A stretch of 64,000 nt of DNA. Source: Sciurus carolinensis (lineage: Eukaryota; Chordata; Mammalia; Rodentia; Sciuridae). A program made the translations under genes and the position numbers. The DNA lies in the NCBI RefSeq assembly GCF_902686445.1, contig NC_062219.1, positions 150,394,057 to 150,458,056 on the forward strand, written 5' to 3'. Shown here piece after piece: positions 1-12,552 of this stretch (its first letter is position 1; each line of letters begins with the position of its first letter). Below the pieces are notes generated by a model. The model had not been told where the DNA came from. It did not search any database and was given only the letters and a program-made list of their open reading frames with translations.

Positions 1-943
1 AAGCTTTTCATCCTGGTGAGACAGTTTGGTTATTGCCTGTGTTCAGAATTCAGATGATATGGAATGTGTTTGGGAAAGCTCCTCGCTCTGTATGTTCTTA
101 ACCAGCTTATGGATGGCACAGGTGCCTGGTGATTTATACTTTTATCATGTGGTTGAAGTAGAGTTACTTGTGTCTCCCAAGGAACTCACTTGATCTGGTT
201 GTACAGAACAATTTCTGGGCCTACTTTTTTCAAATCATATTTTCAGTTTTTTTCCCATTTCATGTAGCTAACATGTTATTGCAAGTCTTTGACTTAATGT
301 CTGCAGCATTGCTTTTCCATTATCTGGAAGCTTAAATACTTTAATCCAGAATATATTTTTTGATCCCAGGTTAAGGGATGTTTCTCGCTAAGATGATTGT
401 CTTCTGGATTATTCTAAGAAATTTCAGCTGACTTTTAAGTAAGCCTTTCTCTCACATTGACAGGCAAATTGATTAGAACATATCTTTTAAGACTGTCTGA
501 TAAGTGTGCCTTATAAGCTTCTTCTGACTCCAGGCTTCGAGGAATACTGTGATTTTCTGTTTTCAAAAGAAATTGCAGTATATTCATTGTTACTGGCAAT
601 TTCTTTTAAGGGCTTTATCTTTTGTACTCCTGATGGTCAGACTTATGTCTGAACTTCGTTTCACAAAACTTTAATGGCAGAACACTTAGCCCAGTAGGTA
701 TTATCTGAAGAGGACCAGGTATTCAGGTATGAAATCTAAATATCATGACATATGCCATCTTGTGCTATGTTACAAGCTTTGATCAGTAATCAAATGAGGC
801 TCTTTTTTATACTGGAAAATAAATACAAAGTGTGAAGTTTAAAAAACGTATGTGAATTTCTTTATATTTCTACTTCACAAATGGATGTTAAATATAGAAA
901 TCGGAAGATAGAAATATATGAGATATCCAAAAGTATCAGTGAG
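1..943. other. Unique intronic DNA, nothing recognised
   Basis: AT-rich DNA without a recognisable gene or a repeat that I can name. It ends where EEF1A1-like 5' UTR sequence begins. Confidence 0.5.
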
Positions 944-1815
944 CTTTTTCACAACGCGTTTGCCGCCAGCTCACAGGTGTTGTGAAAACCACCACTGTCA
1001 AAGCCAAAATGGGAGCGGAAAAGACTCATCCACCCCATTGTTGTTGGACACACGGATTCAAGCACATCTACCCCTACTGGCCGTCTGATCTACATATGTG
1101 GTGGGATCGGCAAAATAACCATTGAAAAATTTGAGAAGGAAGCTGCTAAGATGAGAAAGGGCTCCTTCAAGTATGCCTGGGTCTTGGATAAACTGAAAGC
1201 TGAGCATGAGCCTGGTGTCACCATTGAATCTCCCTGTGGAAATTTGAGACCAGCAAGTATTACGTGTCTATCATTGATGCCCCAGGACACAGAGAATTTA
1301 TCAAAAAACAAGATTACAGGCACATCTCATGCTGACTGCGCCGTCCTGATTGTTGCTGCTGGTCTTGGTGAATCTGAAGCTGGTATTGCCAAGAACGGGC
1401 AGACCCGTGAGCATGCCCTTCTGGCTCACCCACTGGTGTGATACGTCAGATGGTTGGTGTTAACGAAATGGATTCCACTGAGCCACCCTACAGTCAGAAG
1501 AGATATGAGGAAATCGTCAAGGAAGTCAGCACCTACGTTAAGAAAATTGGCTACGACCCTGACACAGTAGCATCTGTGCCAGTTTCTGGTTGGAATGTGA
1601 CAGCATGTTGGAGCCAAGTGCTTATATGCCTTGGTTCAAGGGAGGGAAAGTCACCCATAAAGGTGGCAGTGCCGGGGAGCCACACTGCTTGAAGCTTCAG
1701 ATTGCATCCTGCCACCTACTCGTCCAACTGACGAGCCTTTGTGTGTGTCCCTCCAGATGTCTACAGAATTGGTGGTCTTGGTACTGTCCTGGGAGTGGAG
1801 GTGCTTGGCATGGCA
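944..1815 (+). pseudogene. EEF1A1: EEF1A1 processed pseudogene, 3'-truncated
   Basis: This is a retrocopy of the mRNA for translation elongation factor 1-alpha, which delivers aminoacyl-tRNA to the ribosome. It begins with the EEF1A1 5' UTR (CTTTTTCACAACGCGTTTGC), continues without the UTR intron to an ATG at 1009, and then follows the coding sequence. Recognisable peptide pieces are [45 protein letters not shown] and [20 protein letters not shown], in different frames. Small deletions shift the frame just after the ATG and again near 1230-1260 and 1435. The similarity fades near 1800-1815, shortly after the region matching DVYKIGGIGTV, so the C-terminal half and poly-A tail are missing. The copy cannot encode a working factor. 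The source could be EEF1A1 or a closely related retrocopy. Confidence 0.93.
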
Positions 1816-2189
1816 CAGCAAGGAAGCCTCTGGGTGCAGGCACTGTGGGAAGCCAGTCTGAAACGGGAGCGGAGGGTGGTAGGGTCCCAGTGAGATGCTC
1901 TGGTGGGTTTGATTGTGAGCCAGGATGGGTGGGACCCGATGGACATGACTGCTGTGTGGAGACCATCTGGGGACAGAATCGGAATGGAAGGAGCGAGAGC
2001 AGGCCAGCTGCTGCAGCCCAGGGGCCTGGGGGAAGCCCACCCCCAGCGTCAGCGCCCCTCTGGAGGCCTGTCCTCAGGAGCAGTCTTCCCGGCCCCCAAA
2101 CCTGACCTCCCTCCACCATTTAAAATTCCCTTCCATCCTTCCCTGGCACCTCAAGCCAGCTTTCTCTTCTCTTTTCCACAGAAGCCCTT
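1816..2189. other. Unassigned, relatively GC-rich intron DNA
   Basis: A GC-rich stretch that follows the EEF1A1 retrocopy. It is open in several frames only because of its base composition. No family was recognised and no poly-A tail links it to the retrocopy. Confidence 0.4.
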
Positions 2190-2345
2190 CCATGTGCCAC
2201 TCACTGACTTATTAGGTTTGTTGTTGTGAACATTGTCACTCACCAGAATGTAAGCACCTGTGATCTGGTTCGTCTGTCTTGTTCTGTGGTGTGTGGGGCA
2301 CCTTGGTGCAGGGTGGGCTTGGGAGGTGTTTGCTGAATGAGTGGC
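2190..2345 (+). repeat. Probable L2 LINE 3'-end fragment
   Basis: The order of short blocks fits the ancient L2 3' end: a CTCACCAGAATGTAAGC-like 'actgtaagctcc' block, a 'tctgtcttgttc' block, and a terminal GTTTGCTGAATGAGTGG block like the L2 ending 'tgttgaatgaatga'. It is heavily diverged. Confidence 0.45.
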
Positions 2346-5300
2346 TTGCATGCTTATGGTCAAGGTGAGAAGAGGTTGCATTTGACTTGAAGACAGCAGA
2401 CAGGACTCTTTCTGTGTTCTTCATTCATTTCCAAAAGTTACTCTATTACACTGGAGGTAATGAACTTAACTTTGTCCCTGGCATACAGTACACGCTTCAG
2501 GAAGCCCAACAGAATCAAATCATGAAAAGACCAGTGTGCGGAGAAGGGTTGTGTTTTACTCTTATGTGAAGTAAATCAGTGGAAAGAAAACAGAGATTGG
2601 AGGTCACCAGTGTAGGGCCCTGCCAAACCCTTCCCGCTGATTGTTTCTGTAAAGAAAGGCATTTTCCCTGCTTTGGTGGGTATTATAAGAGAGACTTAGG
2701 GCCCTTAAAACTTGATCTATTTACTTTACAGGGAAGGTGTGCTAGCCCCTGGCACAGAGCTGAGTTTGTGTAATGTATTTTATAGTATAGGTCAGAGTGC
2801 TTTTTGAAAAGTTCTAATGAAGTAATGTTGATGGAAGCAAATTTTGAGCAACAAGAATATATTTGGTTATGAATTAATGCTGACTTATTTTCACCAAATT
2901 GGTTTATTTGCCAAATGTGAAGAGGCAGAATCGAAAAGGAGGCTGTCCATGTGCTTGGCCAGATTGAAACATCGCTGAGTATCTTGGGTGCCATTCAGCC
3001 CCACTTCCCATGATCATAACCTGTGATGATGTAAGCCAGCCCTGGGATGCTTCTCACAGGTAGTCCCAGAACTCAGCGCACCAGGCCACATGGCAAACAG
3101 CATCCTGTTCTTGAATGCAGTGTGTTTAAACGTTGGCTGTGGATCTCTAGTAAGTGAAATGGATACTCGTCAGCCTGTGTTTGGCCTCCTCGACAGCCGG
3201 GTGAACAGCTGGTAGATGTGCAGGCTCACAGTCTCCTTTTCTGTCCCCTCTGCTCCTTTCCCTCTGTCTCCCATAGTGCACATGCAGCTGGCTGTTGACT
3301 GCTGGAGACTGTGTCACTCCTTGACATGGCTCTGTTACTCAGGGCCTGCCTGAAATGCCCTGCACGATGCTCTCCTGGATCTGGTTAGGGTTCTTTCTTC
3401 CTTTGGTGGCTCTTGCTGTGGTGCTGTCATGTTTTCCTACACATGACTACGAGTCCTTCTGACTGATGATGCAGTGCCAAAGAGCCCTTAGTAGTTATAG
3501 AATTGAGCTGTATCAATACAGCAAGTGTCTCCAAAGGCACTCTGATATTTTCTAGTCTGTTTTAATGTCAAATAATGAAATGCCTACCACAACTTACAAT
3601 TTAGAAAATGGTGCTTTAGATCATTTTTGTGGCTGGCCACCGCGATGCCTGCGAGTTGCAGGTCACCAGTGTGGCTGCCCTCCCGTAGGTGTGGTGTGGG
3701 CGGGACCCGAGGAGCCCCGCCCACCTGTTGCTCCTCTCTCACCTGCCATGGGTATGCTGGCCTGCAGTGAGGCTTAATGTGTGTGAAGCTGCTTGGGCTC
3801 TGCCAGGAGTCCTGTTAGGACCCTCAGGTGATCATCAAAGTAGAAGACGTGATAGGTCTGAAAGCCACTGTGGTGGGTTTTACCAGCGAATAGCGATATT
3901 CCCCCAAACATGGCTCTTGAAACACACTTCCCCACGCCTGAAGTGGGGAGTCTGCTCACAGCCTCGGGTCTTTTGCCAGTCTGCAGGCAGGGTGTCTGAG
4001 GGCTGGTCTCAGCTGAGGTCTTGGCTGGAGCAAGAGACGTTTCCACTTTTTGTGTTTGCTGGCACGTCCTCGCTGGCTGTTGGCTCTAGGGCCTCTGTTT
4101 CTGGTTGCCTCAGCCACAGGCCTCCCTCAGCTCCTTGCGATGTTGCCTGAAAGGTGGTAGCTTACGTTGTGACGGTGACATCTTCACAGCCAGCAAAGGC
4201 GAGCTCGCTCAGTGCAGGAAGCTACAGTCCTATAGCACGTGCCGCCCAAGCAGCCTAGCATCACCTTGGCCACATGATGTTGGTTAGAAGGTAGAGATCT
4301 GCCACACTCAGGAGGGACTGCAGAGGCATGGATTCCAGGAGGTGGGACTGCGGAGGCCCCTCGACAGCTTGTTGTCAAGAGACACATGCTAGAATGATGG
4401 ATTTTTTTTATTAATGCCATGGGGAGGGAATGCTGTTGGTTACTTCTGCTCTGAAGCACCTGCCTACTGCAGTGACCTGTCTGTGGTAAGTAATAGAAGA
4501 GCGAGGTGTGCTCTTTCTAGGAGAGGGTTTGTGGTAGGATGGTAATTCCAGTTACATCCGTGCGTGTATCTCTGCTGTTTGTCGCCAGTTGTTCTCAGGA
4601 GCTGGCTACAGAGGGCAAGTTCCAAAGCTCGTCTTGGGAGGATCCGGAAATGCCAGTTACTTCCCTGCCTTAGCCCTTCCCTTAGCTTCTAGGTAGCTCC
4701 TCTTCCACTTCTCCTTCCTTCTCTTTGTTCCTTTCCACTCTTCTCTCCTGGATCATATTCTTTTAAAATTCTTATTTAATCACTTTTGTATTCTGCAAAC
4801 ACACTTCATATGTTCAGTAAGTGTGCGTCGAACATGAGTTAATTGACAAGGTCACTTGAAGCCTGATTCGGCAAGCCTGAGGTTTTCAAACCGAGTTGTG
4901 TTGAGCCTGCAGGGTTCCCAACCAGGGATGCCAGTGAGAGGCAACACAGAGAGCCAAAAAGCAGGTCTGCTCCAAAGGCGGGTGCGTGCAGGTCTGTGAG
5001 AGGTGACTGCCGGTCTCAGACAAGAACACCCCGAAGTGGAGAGTGTCTAGAAACTTCAGTGGGGTCTTACTTTGTTTAGCACTTCCGTTGTAAGTAGTAA
5101 TATTGTGTCATATCCTGTGCTTAAAACAGCTCTGATGAACTCCTAAAGCACTGCTTGTCCTCTTGGCACTGTGTGTGACATGAAAGCACATCCCTTAGTG
5201 ACAGGCTCTATTTACAGTAAATACTTTAAAACTGTTGCTGACAATGCAAATGTAATTAATGAATCTTAAATGGTTCCAGTTTACAGATACTAAGCAAGCC

Positions 5301-6805
5301 TCAATGATGATTAGTTCTAACAATCAAATATTGCCAAATTCCTAATATGGGCAGGCTCTATAGACAGGCCCCCAACCCCACTGCAATCTTTATTTTTATG
5401 GTATTTTTTGTTGTTGTTGGACTTGTGTCTCCTCTCCATTCTATTTTTTAAAATTGGGTCGTTTTGGGGAAATGACTATATTACATTTGAGGGACTTTAG
5501 CTTCTTTCTCTTTGTGCACAGATAGGACCTGAATTTAGTTCCAGAAGATGTGTTCTTGCTGCAGTAATTGTTTCATGTTGTCATCTTCAAGTGGTGTCTA
5601 TGTTTACGTGGATGTGTCCACCCTCGGTCTACTTTGAGATAGAAGGTGGAGTTGGGGAAAGGTTTTTTTTTAAGTAGAGTCAATGCTCACCTGGGAGGCT
5701 TAGGGAGAGAATTTTGGCTTTTTAGAGTTCATGTTCATACAGGGAGGAGGGGAACTCACTCAAAATAATACAGCCAGTGTGACCAGTGTCTTAGGTTTTT
5801 GTCTCCCTAAACATAGTGACTTCTTACTGCACTGTATTTTATCCTCTGGCTTACTTAGGGTCATCCCAGTTTTTTTTTTTCTCGCTTGTCTTGTGAAACT
5901 TACTATTTTCAGATGTTTTGAAATACTTTGGGAAGTTATAAATGGAATTGTGTACTTCATAGAAGGTCAGACTCAGAAGTCATCTCTCATCACGTGCCTA
6001 TCTCCCCTTCTTATTTTTAAATGGCACACGAGTGTCTGACTTGCACATGGTATTTCTTGCTTTGCAGGCTGGTGCCAGACTCATTGTCCTTTGTTTTTAA
6101 GAGATAAATGTCTGGTGGTTTTTGTTTTGCTGTGAGATGCCTATGAGTCAGACTTATCATCAGCTCTGTCCTTCCTCCAAACCTCCAATTATTTTGGACA
6201 ATTTACCTATACTTCAATGTCTTGAGGCTAATATGTTGAAAATGTTGACTGTACGTTCATGTAAGGTCTGATTGGTCACCTGCCCTTTTCATTCTATCCG
6301 GAGTTGATATGTTTATTCCTTTGTTGTGTACAATACTAGACTCCTTGGCTTTATTTTTGTATTTGTATATTGACGGCAAAATTAGCAAAAATTTTTAAAG
6401 GAGCCCTTCTCCTTGATTTTGAATAGTACCAAGAAAATCTAGATTTCATTAATGTTAAATCCTGTGAATTATAGTCTTGTAGTACAGTGGCTCACAGTTA
6501 CAAAGCAAATACACCCAACAATAGTATGATCAAAAAGACAGCTGAAATACTTCACAGAGCTCGTAATTACAGAGCTTGTTAGGTGTTATCAGCATCACCT
6601 ATTCCCCAGTGGATCCTGCGGCTGGCGTGTGCCACGGTTCAGAGCTCGGGTGGCGCAGTCTGACTGTCTGGGCGTCCCACTTAGTCAGGTGTCTGATATG
6701 TGTGATATTTCTCCAATTATTTTTTGTCTCCATGCTTTAGTTTCATTTCTATGAAACAGGAAATGTTATTAGTACCTACCCTATAGGCTGGATTTCAGGA
6801 TTAAT
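2346..6805. other. Long unique intron stretch
   Basis: No gene or confident repeat was found here. GC content rises around 3600-4350, where short open frames appear by composition. The segment around 4660-4800 is pyrimidine-rich, and 5390-5470 and 5865-5885 hold T-rich tracts. Confidence 0.45.
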
Positions 6806-7099
6806 TTAACCCATTATGTCCCTCTTTTCATTTATGGAATCGCTACAAATCTTAAATCGAGCAAAAAGTATATCATTGATGGTAACTTTGAAACAAATCT
6901 TTGTCTTCGTGGTTCTATTCTTTTGAGAGAAGTAGTAGGCAAACGGTTAGTGATAATATTCTTTGACATTGATGATGTCATTAATGATTATAAATTATAC
7001 AATAAGCTCAACATTATGATTTCCAAGCTATTTGAATGCAGCCATGTCAATTTCGTTGAACTGCTTGTAGAATTGAAAACTCAGGACTTAATGGGTTGA
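6806..7099. mobile_element. Candidate piggyBac-like MITE (TTAA-flanked, inverted termini)
   Basis: A 286-base block (6810-7095) begins CCCATTATGTCC and ends GGACTTAATGGG. These are inverted repeats matching at 11 of 12 positions. The left flank is TTAA and the right flank TTGA, one change from TTAA, the target duplicated by piggyBac transposases; CCC...GGG termini fit as well. I see no transposase domain in the interior, so it would be a non-autonomous element. I could not match the interior to a named family, and chance remains possible for a single copy. Confidence 0.55.
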
Positions 7100-8143
7100 T
7101 TCACAGGTGTAAAGTGCTTCCAGCAGACCCTGGCTGCACTGTCTCTACAACTTCTGTTGTTCGTCTTTGTGGTTTTCTAGTGCTACAGATGGGTTTTTAG
7201 CAACAAAACATCTTTACGAGATATTAAAAGTATTTATTAGGGTTTAAGCTTTTTTAAACTTCTCACCTTCAGAAGTCAGTTTTCTACAACTCTAAGAAAT
7301 GATCAATGAAAGCTAAATACTTTTATTATAAAGGACTATGGCAAAGTAGTTTTTTAAACATTTTTGAAGAAGTGCATGAAATTGTGGAATTGCTTGGAAT
7401 ACTAAATAATGTGCTTTTGCCTTATTTTTTTTTAAAGCATTTGGGACTTTTGAGTTCTTTTATCATTTGTGAAGTTTCTGGTTGAAGACATAAGGATAGG
7501 TGATTCAGGTGATGAGCTACCAAGTTTTGCCTGACTTACATGTAGAACTGAAGTTTCACCGAGTTGCCACGTACAGTTTCCTAAGACTGTTGATACTTGT
7601 CCACATTATTTTTTTTATATAGTCTTTTTATTGAAAACATTTCCTTGAACCTTCACTTAGAGTATCAAAAGAAGTTTTGTTTGTGGTTGGAAAAAATGTG
7701 TTCAAGTTGCCAACAGAACTTAAAATTGCATAAGAAGCTGGGTGTTGATGCCGAGAATTGGTGTGTGGGCAGCGGACCTCTTGTTCTGTCTGAAAACAGT
7801 GACGAAACACCAACAGCAAATGAGGAGCTGCTCTCGCTCTCTTTCAGTGTGGGAAAGACAACCTCGAAGTAGGAAGAACAATTTCTGTTGTTTCAATAAA
7901 CTTTTATTATATTTAGGCATGGGATTTAGTTGGCAGTCATTACAGGAATAACAGAGAGCTAATTTTATAAAAAGGACTACATTTCCTCTTTCATCATATT
8001 GGTGTTGAAATTTAGCAGGCATTTATAACTTGGGGTTCATTGATGATCTTTAGGTGATCAGTGAACTCTTGAAGTGTTTATAGAATTTTCTTTTCCTTGT
8101 GAAGTTTTTATGATGTGATGTCAGAAACGAGTCTTTTACTTTT
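7100..8143. other. Unassigned AT-rich intron DNA
   Basis: Nothing was recognised apart from T-rich runs near 7425 and 7610. Short frames at 7597-7872 and on the other strand show no domain and overlap one another, as chance frames do. Confidence 0.4.
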
Positions 8144-8715
8144 TCTTTTTAATTGTGGTAAAATAGGCAGTATATAAAGTTGACCATTTTTACTGTTTTT
8201 AAATGTCTAGCTCAGAAGCATTAACTGCATTCTTACTGTGGTATAACCATCTCCGGAACCTTCTCGTTTTCTCAACCTGAAACTGTTCTCGTGAAACTCG
8301 GTCCCTTACCCACCATTCTGCTTCCCATCTCTGAGATGGACTGTTCTTGGTACCTCAAGAGTGAAATCATTTAGTGTCTTTTTGTGACTGACTGTCCCAC
8401 TTCACATAATGTCCTCAAGATTCACTAGGGTGTGGCATGTGTCAAATTCTATTTTTAAGGCCAGACACTGTTTACTGTGTGTATACACCACATCGTGTTT
8501 GTGCGCGCCTCTCCCAGGCAGCATCTCCAACTGCTACTGCGCATGATCTGTGCAGTTCGCTAAGTCCCTGCTTCCACTGCTGTGCCCGTGCCCAGGAGTG
8601 GAATTGCTGGAGCATCTGGGAATTCAGGTCTTTGCTCTTGGAGGAGCTGTGCGGCTCTTTGCTATAGGAGCCGTACCCTTGGTTTTCCCAGCGTCTGCTG
8701 CATTTTGTTTTGTCC
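8144..8715 (-). repeat. Old mammalian L1 3' end, antisense
   Basis: Read on the + strand this follows the reverse complement of an ancient L1 3' end: TTGTGGTAAAATAGGCAG, then the ACTGTTCTTGGTACCTCA and TTTTTGTGACTGACTGTCCC blocks, then CACATAATGTCCTCAAG. It continues into the C-terminal ORF2 region, where GTGTGTATACACCACA and CCAGGAGTGGAATTGCTGG correspond to the usual ORF2 end blocks. Divergence is high and no frame survives. Confidence 0.8.
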
Positions 8716-10980
8716 AGTTTTCTTGAGAGTCCGTCAGTACACGCCAGCAAAGCCTGAAAGGAATCTGCGCTTCCAGAATGTAGTCCTTGGCAATTCATTT
8801 GATTCCTGCGTACTTAATGCAGTGAGTGCTACAGATGCCAGTTACGTTAGGCCTTCTGCTCCCTTCCTCATTTCACCAAATGTCCTTGGGTGGGTGAGAC
8901 ACCAGGCCTTGCTCTTCGACTTTGGTCATATGGGTGACCCTCACCCTGGGCTCAGGTAGAATATTGTGTACAGGAATCTTGAAAACACTACTGTGTTTAA
9001 AGTCTCCCAAAGACTGAGATAAGAAAACAAAATGTAACATCAAGTATTTTATCTGAGGTCCGGTACTGAGAGTATGGAACAGATTGACACTGACATACTT
9101 TCTTTCTGAGACCCGTAGAAGACAGGCCTGAAAACACTACTGTGTGCCTTCATAGACCTCAGCCAGTGATTTTCAGCATGAATATGAGAATGAACTAGAT
9201 CCAGAAAGTGGGTTTTTTATGGAGGTTTGCTTACTTTAAATGGATTATTACCTACCAATGCTATTATTATAACTGAAGTTTTTTTCTTAACCTAAACCTT
9301 GAATTTTTGATTATCAACAAAAATTAATAGAGGTGTGACTCCCTTTTTTCTTTCTCCAAACATAGGTGACCCAGTTACAGAAAAGAGTGCCATGATCTTT
9401 GAAGCACTTGACAGAGATTATATGAAGTTGCAAACAGTAATCTGAGATACTGTTCAATATTCTGTTTATGAAGCTTTGTTTCCAGAGACTTGTTTCATTT
9501 TTATTTTAATAAATGAAATTTGGAATCATATATTTTGAGACCAAATTTAAAAACTGATACAAACTAACAGAAAGTCACACAGAACCCCTGAAGTAATAAG
9601 GCCACAATAAAAGAAACTGTTTTCCCACCAGCACTGGGAACGCCACCACCATCTGCTGCCCCCGCTTCTCCTCTCTTCTGTTGAGAATCACTGTTGGGTG
9701 GGACTGGGGCACATCTCAGCCTTGTCTTTGCCATGGAAGACAGGTTGGTGTGGAGTACGAAACTGCATTTTAGGAAATAAAATCTTCTAATCGGCAAATC
9801 ACTGGGTCTTTATTTCTTATTTGTAAAGCCAGAAGGTTGAACTAGAATAATTTCATTTTGGGGTTCTTTCTCTGATTTTCTTCGTATGATTCTTGAGTCA
9901 TAGGAAACCCCAGAATTCAGGAAGCCTAACCCATTCCCTGCAGAGTACATTTTATAGTCTCTGGGTCATGCCTATCATAATGCTTTTCTAGTTTGAGGAC
10001 AAGAATACTCTGTTCATTTTGTAAATCTCATATGACCCGATACAAGGCATTTCTTAATGTTGGCACATAGATTTCAAATGCCAAGAAAACCATTGAGGTT
10101 AAGACACACGTGAAATTATTGCAGCAAGCACTGGTTAGATGGTTCTTGGAGATTCTCAGTGGATTTAGTAAGTATGTTGCTTATTTAGTTCATATGTTCA
10201 GCTGCAGATCACAGATGATCTGATAATGAGATGCAATGACCGGTGTAACTTGAGGTCAAGAGCTGCACCTAACCCAGTGCCTTGACTGCATTTTTCTGTG
10301 GCTTCTGTGGTGATAGCTCTCTGGGCTTACAGTTGAAGGGTCGACTCTTCCTGAGTGCAGACTCGTCACAGTCTCTAAATGGAAGGGGCTCCGTTTTGAA
10401 CCTAAAGCAGTGTTTTCTCCAGAATCATTTTGTTGATAGGAATTTTGTCCCTGCATTTCTGAGCAAATTCCAGTTTCCATGAGAATGTTGCATGCTGGTT
10501 GACTTGGTCTGAGTTCCTGAACTCACCATTTACAGGAAAAGGAAAAGCATGCTTTAGTCCAGAACCAGTGCCAGGTTCATTTCTCTCGAGCTTTCTAGAC
10601 TGCATGAGAGAAGAGTTGATTCCTGGACAAAACCAGCGCTCAGAGATGATTCCTGAGCAGGAACCTAAGAACATGCACTTCACCTTTAGCTCCCAAGCAA
10701 CCACACACCATTCCTCCTACACGTTCTTAACTGAAGCTTACCCTTAAAGGACAGGCCCTCCCTACCACTCCCTCCCCAAACAGGGAAACTCGGTCTCATC
10801 AGGTGCCGAGACCAGGATCTCTGGGTGATACACAGTCCACACTCCCTAGTCTGATATATCTCTTCATGTTCCTGTAACTTATGGTGAAAAATAACATGTT
10901 TGTGTCTGTTCATAATGGTGAAGAATGACAGGTATGTCCAGTCATAATGGTGAGGCCAGTGCAGGATGATTGCATGACCC
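8716..10980. other. Unassigned intron DNA
   Basis: No repeat or gene was named with confidence. Around 9560-9770 there is a more GC-rich patch, and 9870-10250 is low in obvious repeats. Short open frames on both strands at 10256-10747 overlap each other and look non-coding. Confidence 0.4.
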
Positions 10981-10981
10981 G

Positions 10982-10998
10982 CCCCCCCCCCCCCCCCC
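10982..10998. repeat. Homopolymer C17 tract
   Basis: Seventeen consecutive C bases lie where an antisense SINE would normally have its poly-T (tail) end. On the - strand this is a G17 run that could form a G-quadruplex. Its exact length is prone to sequencing error. Confidence 0.9.
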
Positions 10999-11184
10999 AA
11001 ACGGGGGATTGAATCCAGGGACACTTTGCCAATGAACTACATCCCCAGCTCTTTCTGGTTTGACATAGGGTATCACTAAGTAGCAGAGGTTCTCACTGTA
11101 TTGCAGAGGTTGACCTTGAAACTGTGATCCTCCTGCCTCAGCCTCCTGAGTCACTGGGATTACAGATGTGCACCATGTGCCTGT
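10999..11184 (-). mobile_element. B1-ID composite SINE, antisense
   Basis: The left part (GGGGGATTGAATCCAGGGAC, then ATCCCCAGCTC) is the reverse complement of an ID-type segment. The right part (CTCCTGCCTCAGCCTCCTGA, then CACTGGGATTACAGATGTGC) is the reverse complement of a 7SL/B1-like segment. A B1 left unit joined to an ID right unit is the composite family common in squirrels. Confidence 0.9.
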
Positions 11185-11220
11185 CTAAAAATGCCCATTT
11201 TTAAGAGGAAGATAATGTGA

Positions 11221-11304
11221 CTGGAGGTGTAGCTCAGTGATAGAGCACCTGCTTAGTGTCCATGAGCCCCTGGGTCCCCCATCCTCGGCACCACAAAAAT
11301 TAAA
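11221..11304 (+). mobile_element. ID SINE (tRNA-Ala-derived)
   Basis: The GGTGTAGCTCAGTGATAGAG A-box region and GGGTCCCCCATCCTCGGCAC B-box-side region are followed by an A-rich tail. It is a diverged tRNA-derived SINE, not a tRNA gene. Confidence 0.88.
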
Positions 11305-11720
11305 AGTAAGTAAAGAAGGATAATAGGAAACAACACACATTGGTCATTTTTTCATAATCCATGTGTGATTATGAAATTTTTTCATTATCCATGGTGTGTG
11401 GTTGCATGCTCAGCATGCACTTCTGGTGCCGGCAGGACGTTGCTTTTACCATTTCTTAGTGCATGTGGTAGAACCGAGAACCTGTTCTCTTTCCTTGGCC
11501 TCCATGCCACATCTCAGGTGCCCTTTCGAAGGACCACCCATTTGGGATCTGCAGCTCCCTTTGGAATGAACACAGGCTGACCAGCAGAGACCACAGGCTG
11601 TCGTAAAGCAGTGTACGGCAGAGTTTTGAATGTCACCTCAAAGCTCCTAAGTTGCTGCCATCTGTGCTTTGATCTGTCCTCCCAGAACATCTGATGCGCA
11701 CTGTCCAGTGTAAAAATCAG

Positions 11721-11806
11721 GACTGGGGTGCAACTCGGTGGTAGAGCACCGGCCCTGCATGTGAGAAGCCCTGGGTTCCATCCCCAGCACTGCAAAAAAT
11801 AAAACA
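11721..11806 (+). mobile_element. ID SINE
   Basis: It starts GACTGGGGTGCAACTCGGTG, continues GTAGAGCACCGGCC, and ends GGGTTCCATCCCCAGCACTG with an A-rich tail. It lies in the same orientation as the ID at 11221. Confidence 0.9.
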
Positions 11807-12552
11807 AGAACCCCTGACTTAAACGCTGTGTGTGATCTGGGCAAACTCCCTTTAAACCCAGGTTGTGGACTACCAGTGGGTTGGCTCGTGGTCAGTTCCT
11901 TTTGCAGGAAGAGTAGCCAAAGACCTTGCCGGCCATCCTTTCTGATCCTGGAGGTTTCTTGGAGGGCGAGCAGGCTCCCCTGGTGCCCCGGGGCCTTGTT
12001 ACGAGGCCCTTTCCCCTCCTCAGCCTCTGCTGTTGGACCTGGGCTGCTTCGCAGTTTGGCCTGCCTTGTTGGGTGGGGCCATGCTTTCCTGCGGGTGCTT
12101 GGGGACAGCTGTGTGGAGGGGGCTGGCTGGCTCTGCGTGCCAGTCTCATCTCCCGTGAGGCTCCAGCTTTGCCGACTTTTGCTCTCACAGACCTAAGCTG
12201 GACTTCTTCATTTACCTCGTGTGTGGATGACTTCTGTTTGAACCCCACTGGGGTCCAAATGGCCAGACTTAGCAATTTGGGCTTAGAAAGGCCAAGAAGG
12301 CTGAGCTCTCGAGGTGTGCTTTTGCCCTTCTCTGCCTTCAGCCCCAGCATATGTTAATCCAGATGAGAAGAAGTAGGCTTCACCTTGCATCACGCTTAAG
12401 TTTTTCTCCACTTGAAGTTGTTTTAGGTGAAACACCCGTAACAATGCTTGGCAAATCATGAAATTTAAGGCATTAGCTCATTGGTTAAGAGTTCTGATAT
12501 TCGATTCTCCCTTTGGAAGGTGGAAAATGGTGTCAGAAATGAGGACAGGAGA
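11807..12552. other. GC-rich intron segment, nothing named
   Basis: About 11870-12200 is GC-rich and therefore open in several frames on both strands. The predicted peptides are low-complexity and share no family feature. No CpG-rich core typical of a promoter stands out. Confidence 0.4.

Noticed and set aside
1590..2119. Open frames of 108-171 residues on both strands
   Set aside because: They overlap the EEF1A1 retrocopy and the GC-rich DNA after it, occupy the same bases in opposite directions, and have no domain.
11892..12357. Frames of 122-152 residues on both strands
   Set aside because: GC-rich composition removes stops. The peptides are low in information and no splice context was seen.
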